From assembly GCA_017302015.1 (NCBI GenBank), contig JAFLEE010000097.1, positions 1-18,180 of the forward strand: 18,180 bases of DNA, written 5' to 3'. Below are positions 15,388 through 18,180 of this stretch, one piece after another. The DNA is from Spirochaetota bacterium (GTDB lineage Bacteria > Spirochaetota > UBA12135 > COTS27 > JAFLEE01). The notes under the pieces were generated by a model, which made no database searches, was not told the DNA's origin, and saw only the letters and a list, made by a program, of their open reading frames with translations. The translations under genes and the position numbers were made by a program. Within the stretch, counting starts at the first letter, position 1. The number at the start of each line of letters is the position of its first letter.

Positions 15388-15418
15388 GCCATCAAACCGT
15401 GAAGCGGTTTTGTTTGGC
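15388..15418 (+). terminator. Hairpin terminator or attenuator between transglycosylase and DUF3187 genes
   Basis: GCCA / TGGC closes an outer stem and AAACCG / CGGTTT an inner one, with a TGAAG loop and a small internal loop. The inner stem is followed by TTTTGTTT, resembling a rho-independent terminator. It lies 48 bases after the transglycosylase stop and about 70 before the next start, so it could end the first gene or act in the leader of the second. The rest of the 150-base gap has no recognised motif. Confidence 0.45.
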
Positions 15419-15490
15419 GTTTATCGATTAGGCCGTGCAGGTGGATGATAGGAGGTCAGCAATCGGTCGCCGCGCCAGGAAGGCGCAATC

Positions 15491-16660
15491 ATGCGACCGA
15501 AAGGATGCAAGGATCCCTCGACTCGTGGAAGGGCGCAATGTGCCCGGTTCAGGATGGCGAGGAAAGCCGTGAAACGATCACCACGAACGTTATTTTGGCT
15601 CCTCCCATGTGTGATCATCCCGGTAGGGGCAATAAGGGCCGCACAAAACGAAGAACCCTGGATGCGCCTTGACCCCATCCCCCAGGTTTCCTTCCATCCG
15701 GCGAATTTCACGCGCTTGGATTGGGTGAATGGAAGCGCCTTTTTCGCGGGTGGAAGGGCCCTAGGCGTCCAGATCCGAAGCGACAATATCTGGAACAGGG
15801 CGAGCACGTTCACGAATCAAGGGGACCGCGTCGCCCGATACGGCGCGGATGCGGAGTTGGAGGAGGCGAGGTTCGCCTATCGGTGGTCGCCGGCGCCGTC
15901 CTGGCAGGTTGCCGTGGAGGGCGCCGTGGGAATTTGGTGCGGGGGATGGATGGATGGGCCCATCGAAGCTTTCCATCTCGCCACGAGCAATCGGGATCAT
16001 GCCCGGCCGGAGACCCCGAGGAACCTCGTGGCCATCGACTCGGGGGCGTGGAAAACGACGAACCTGAGGATGGACTTGGCCCCCGTCGTTTTCAGGCCGC
16101 AATGGACGTTCTTCGAGTCGACCCGACACGCCTTCGCGCTGAGGGCGGATTTCCTCCTCCCGTTGGGGGAATGGTGCAGGGGAAGGCCGGGAGCGCCGGG
16201 TTTCGGAGGGGGCCTGCGCTATTCGGGGAAATGGAAAAGATGGCAATGGGACGGGGGCGCGGGCTTCGCCCTCCAGGATGCGGATGCCACAGCCCCGGAG
16301 AACCTGAGCCAAAACCTGGCGAGGGGATTCCTGGACGCCGCGATTTCGGTCTCGTTCCGAAGCGGTTTGACCTTCGTCTACGGGCTGCGCTACGCGAGCC
16401 CCCTCTACGGAGGAAACTGGTACCTGGTCCCCAAAGTCCCGCCGAGCGCCACCATGAACGAGTTCATTTCCAGCGGCTATAACGCCCTCTTCACGCCGGC
16501 GAGGGAGATCACGATGGCCCTCCGATACGACCGCCCGTCCTTCACGGCCGCGATCACTCTGGTGGAGGATCTCTGGCCGGCGAGCACGCCGGATTGGACG
16601 GATACGGTGAACAACGCCCCGGATCTCGGCTTGGGCCTGTATTTGGCCTGGCGCCTCTAG
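15491..16660 (+). CDS. DUF3187-like outer-membrane beta-barrel protein
   Basis: A 389-residue exported protein of unknown function. From ATG 15491 (AGGAAGG seven bases upstream) the N-terminus is long and basic before a hydrophobic core (TLFWLLPCVIIPVGAIRA, cleavage near RA/AQN). From ATG 15554 (MARKAVKRSPR) the signal peptide has normal length but a poor ribosome-binding site, so the start is open. The mature part is built of alternating, aromatic-rich strands with many glycines, as in a barrel. The segment GGWMDGPIEAFHLATSNRDH followed by RPETPRN matches the conserved pattern of DUF3187 (a GG..D..IE.FH core). A barrel in the outer membrane is inferred. The stop overlaps the convergent UroD-like gene within the tetranucleotide CTAG. 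Confidence 0.72.
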   Translation: MRPKGCKDPSTRGRAQCARFRMARKAVKRSPRTLFWLLPCVIIPVGAIRAAQNEEPWMRLDPIPQVSFHPANFTRLDWVNGSAFFAGGRALGVQIRSDNIWNRASTFTNQGDRVARYGADAELEEARFAYRWSPAPSWQVAVEGAVGIWCGGWMDGPIEAFHLATSNRDHARPETPRNLVAIDSGAWKTTNLRMDLAPVVFRPQWTFFESTRHAFALRADFLLPLGEWCRGRPGAPGFGGGLRYSGKWKRWQWDGGAGFALQDADATAPENLSQNLARGFLDAAISVSFRSGLTFVYGLRYASPLYGGNWYLVPKVPPSATMNEFISSGYNALFTPAREITMALRYDRPSFTAAITLVEDLWPASTPDWTDTVNNAPDLGLGLYLAWRL

Positions 16661-17856
16661 AACCGGCCCCAACGCTGGATGGCGGCCATGAGGAGGCGCA
16701 TGCCCGTCAGGCGGCTGCCGTTATTGATGCTCCCGGCGGTGGCGAAATGGAGGCCGCGCTCGACCCGGGTGAGTTCGTGGTCCCGCAGGAACTCGGCGAC
16801 CATATTCGTCTCTTCGTTTCGGCTATAGGTGAAGGGGGCGAGTTCGCCGTAGATGACGGCGTGGGGAAGGTGGAGGCGGATGGCATCGACCATCACGTTG
16901 GGCCCGAAGTTCGTCCAATTGAGGTCGAGGCGCCCGAGGAGGGGAAGGAGGTGGGCCATGTCGGAGTCGCTGTGCTGGGTGCGGCGGTCCTTGGGATCGG
17001 GGCTGGTGACTTCCCAGACCCCCTTGAGGATGGGAAAGCCGAAGGCCTCGTACATGGGCGCATTGAGCATGGCGCAATTATCGTCGTTGAAGTGGAAGCC
17101 GCGGGGACGGGCATGGGGCGAGTGCCCGGCCTCCTCGCCGTGGAGGCGCCACTTGGCAAGGATCCCCTTGAGGATGAGGTCGCGGAAACGCGAGGCCAAA
17201 TCGGGCTCGTCCTCGATAAGGTAGATGAGTTCTTCCACCCCGAAGAGCGACATGGCAAGGGTCACGGGCCCGCGCTGCCAGCCGTAGGCGGGCACCTTGC
17301 GTCCCTGGGACAATAGCCGCTTCTTCGTGGCGTCCCAATCAGGGGGAAGGAAGAAGGCCCGCGGGTCCTCGAGCCGACGCTCGACGCGGTCGAGAAGGGC
17401 GCGCAGTTCGGCCTCCGAATGCGCCGATTTCTGGAGCCACCAAGACTGGGAACCGGGCTCCCACACGTTCATCCCTTCAAAGAGTTCGTGGAGTTCCTTG
17501 GGACCCCGGAAGGCCTCGGGCTGTTTTTCGGGGGGAGTCTCATCCAGAAGCCGCCGCCCGACGATCCGCTCGGAGAGGTCGTTGTAGGCGCGGTTGAGCC
17601 TGTAGCGCCATGGGGGATCGTCCTCGTACCGCTTGAAATCCTGGGGGATCCCGAGTTCATCGAAGACGCATTCCCAATTAAGGAGCGCCCCGAAGGCGAC
17701 CTGGGGGATTTGGGCCCCGAAGGGGTCTTTCTGTGCCACCTCCTGGTCCCGCCAGAACCGTTCCAAATCGACAGGGGCCAAGCCGCCCAGTGACCGGGTT
17801 TCGTCCACCAAACTCTCGGCCATCTTGAGATGCTCGCTTTTCAGGTTGACGCTCAT
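16657..17856 (-). CDS. UroD/MtaA-fold family protein
   Basis: A 399-residue cytoplasmic protein of the uroporphyrinogen decarboxylase/corrinoid methyltransferase superfamily. Signs: the barrel strand GWQRGPVTLAMSLFGVEELI around residues 190-210, HFNDDNCAML at 255-264 (H255, D258, D259, C261), WTNFGPNVMVDAIRLHLPHA, YGELAPFTYSRNEE and the C-terminal ATAGSINNGSRLTGMRLL. The true haem UroD signature (RQAGRY) is absent, so it is not HemE. The H-x-C zinc pattern of MtaA-type methyltransferases is not seen either. This stand-alone subgroup is common near glycosidases in PVC bacteria (recall) and uncharacterised. The ATG has GAGG six bases upstream. No corrinoid protein or activase gene is visible. 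It is convergent with the DUF3187 gene, sharing the CTAG stop. Confidence 0.8.
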   Translation of the reverse strand: MSVNLKSEHLKMAESLVDETRSLGGLAPVDLERFWRDQEVAQKDPFGAQIPQVAFGALLNWECVFDELGIPQDFKRYEDDPPWRYRLNRAYNDLSERIVGRRLLDETPPEKQPEAFRGPKELHELFEGMNVWEPGSQSWWLQKSAHSEAELRALLDRVERRLEDPRAFFLPPDWDATKKRLLSQGRKVPAYGWQRGPVTLAMSLFGVEELIYLIEDEPDLASRFRDLILKGILAKWRLHGEEAGHSPHARPRGFHFNDDNCAMLNAPMYEAFGFPILKGVWEVTSPDPKDRRTQHSDSDMAHLLPLLGRLDLNWTNFGPNVMVDAIRLHLPHAVIYGELAPFTYSRNEETNMVAEFLRDHELTRVERGLHFATAGSINNGSRLTGMRLLMAAIQRWGRF

Positions 17857-17862
17857 GTGACC

Positions 17863-18060
17863 TCACTCGCCCTTGCATAAATGACTTTCGAAATGGCCAT
17901 CCACAAAAATAACATTGGAGAGAACCACGCTTCTAAAAAAGCGCACGAAAAATCGTCCAGGCAAAACGCCCCAGAAAAAAGGCCGATAAAAAGGGCTAAA
18001 AAAATGCGCATAAAAAGGGGCGGAAAATAGGCGGAAAAAACTCAGTTTTCTTGATTTCAT
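17863..18060 (-). CDS. Doubtful small aromatic-rich ORF over a 12-bp repeat array
   Basis: An ATG-started ORF of 65 codons just upstream of the UroD-like gene. Its translation contains tetrapeptide units rich in Phe/Tyr/Pro (FFRL, FSAP, FYAH, FFSP, FYRP, FFWG), because it runs through a 12-bp repeat whose length is a multiple of three. The product would be basic and hydrophobic. No ribosome-binding site is seen and no family is recognised. It may simply be noncoding DNA that happens to stay open. Confidence 0.2.
   Translation of the reverse strand: MKSRKLSFFRLFSAPFYAHFFSPFYRPFFWGVLPGRFFVRFFRSVVLSNVIFVDGHFESHLCKGE
17948..18044. repeat. Array of A-tracts with 12-bp periodicity
   Basis: Six consecutive 12-base units from 17973 to 18044 share an A-run followed by G/C (for example agaaaaaaggcc, gataaaaagggc, cataaaaagggg), with two looser units to the left back to 17948. 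The stretch is strikingly A-rich on the plus strand against a GC-rich background. It lies upstream of the UroD-like gene and next to the insertion-sequence end. Confidence 0.7.
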
Positions 18061-18180
18061 CAAACAGGTAGCCGCACCGATCTAAAAGAGCCAGCGATTC
18101 CGATTTAAAAAAGCCACCCGTTCCGATCCAAAAAAGCCACCGATTCCGAGGCAAAAGAGCCAGAAATCGAGGGTGGTCGG
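18046..18180 (-). mobile_element. Partial IS21-family insertion sequence end (body outside the window)
   Basis: The 23-bp tandem units resemble the terminal repeats found downstream of istB in IS21-like elements. In that orientation istA and istB would lie on the minus strand beyond the right edge of the window. The outer boundary is placed near 18046-18060, by the inverted TTGAT-TTC-ATCAA, and is approximate. No transposase sequence and no target duplication can be seen here. Confidence 0.55.
18077..18168. repeat. Four 23-bp tandem direct repeats
   Basis: Units 18077-18099, 18100-18122, 18123-18145 and 18146-18168 follow one another without spacer and share the pattern CCGA-nnn-AAAA-n-AGCCA, most ending in TT. 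Multiple transposase-binding repeats of this type and motif (on the other strand, TGGCTnTTTT...TCGG) are typical of IS21-family termini. Confidence 0.85.

Noticed and set aside
15341-15490. Cyclic-di-GMP (GEMM) riboswitch upstream of the DUF3187 gene
   Set aside because: GGGAAACAA and GAAAGGCC looked suggestive, but the conserved core elements and the paired second stem of that class are missing.
15445-15672. A 75-codon plus-strand ORF overlapping the start of the DUF3187 gene
   Set aside because: It overlaps a better-supported gene in another frame, has no domain or export signal, and its composition is unremarkable.
17897-17905. DnaA box and replication origin in the A-rich region
   Set aside because: CCATCCACA matches only seven of nine consensus positions, there is one copy, and no dnaA, dnaN or other origin-linked gene is present.
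18077-18168. Possible CRISPR repeats
   Set aside because: The 23-bp units are directly contiguous with no spacers; the pattern fits insertion-sequence terminal repeats.

Overview
This window is a high-GC (roughly two-thirds G+C), gene-dense piece of a bacterial chromosome with one mobile-element end at its right edge. The organism is inferred to be a diderm: there is a lipobox lipoprotein, a periplasmic soluble-lytic-transglycosylase-type protein and a DUF3187-type outer-membrane barrel. A GH106-like cytoplasmic glycosidase beside an AraC regulator, a secreted SGNH hydrolase with a C-terminal beta-rich domain, and a stand-alone UroD/MtaA-fold protein is a mix I associate with the PVC superphylum (Lentisphaerota, Verrucomicrobiota, Kiritimatiellota) and nearby uncultured lineages. 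That placement is recall-based inference, not a search result.

Layout. Positions 50-4155: a hairpin repeat, an AraC/cupin regulator and a 1023-residue glycosidase, probably one sugar-responsive unit. Positions 4237-6917: a tightly spaced tldD-tldE (pmbA) pair. Positions 6950-7019: a second copy of the hairpin repeat. Positions 7079-8413: a secreted SGNH/GDSL hydrolase. On the minus strand, 13169-8406 reads: small membrane protein, uvrC (4-base overlap), LppM-like lipoprotein, AAC(3)-family acetyltransferase. Divergent from it at 13241 is a lytic transglycosylase, followed by a DUF3187 protein. A UroD-like gene on the minus strand (17856-16657) faces the DUF3187 gene. The only stretch over 300 bases without a confident gene is 17857-18180. 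It holds a 12-bp-periodic A-tract array with a doubtful 65-codon ORF, then four 23-bp tandem units that look like the end of an IS21-family element whose genes lie outside the window.

How the genes may work together: the AraC protein probably senses a sugar and drives the adjacent glycosidase. The SGNH hydrolase could remove ester groups from glycans outside the cytoplasm, and the UroD-like protein may belong to the same kind of metabolism, but that link is weak. The uvrC operon and the cell-wall genes look like ordinary chromosomal housekeeping. I found no convincing new defence, RiPP or signalling system. The most unusual items are the hairpin repeat that carries a gene's start codon, the in-frame 12-bp repeat array beside the insertion-sequence end, and several very compact gene junctions.
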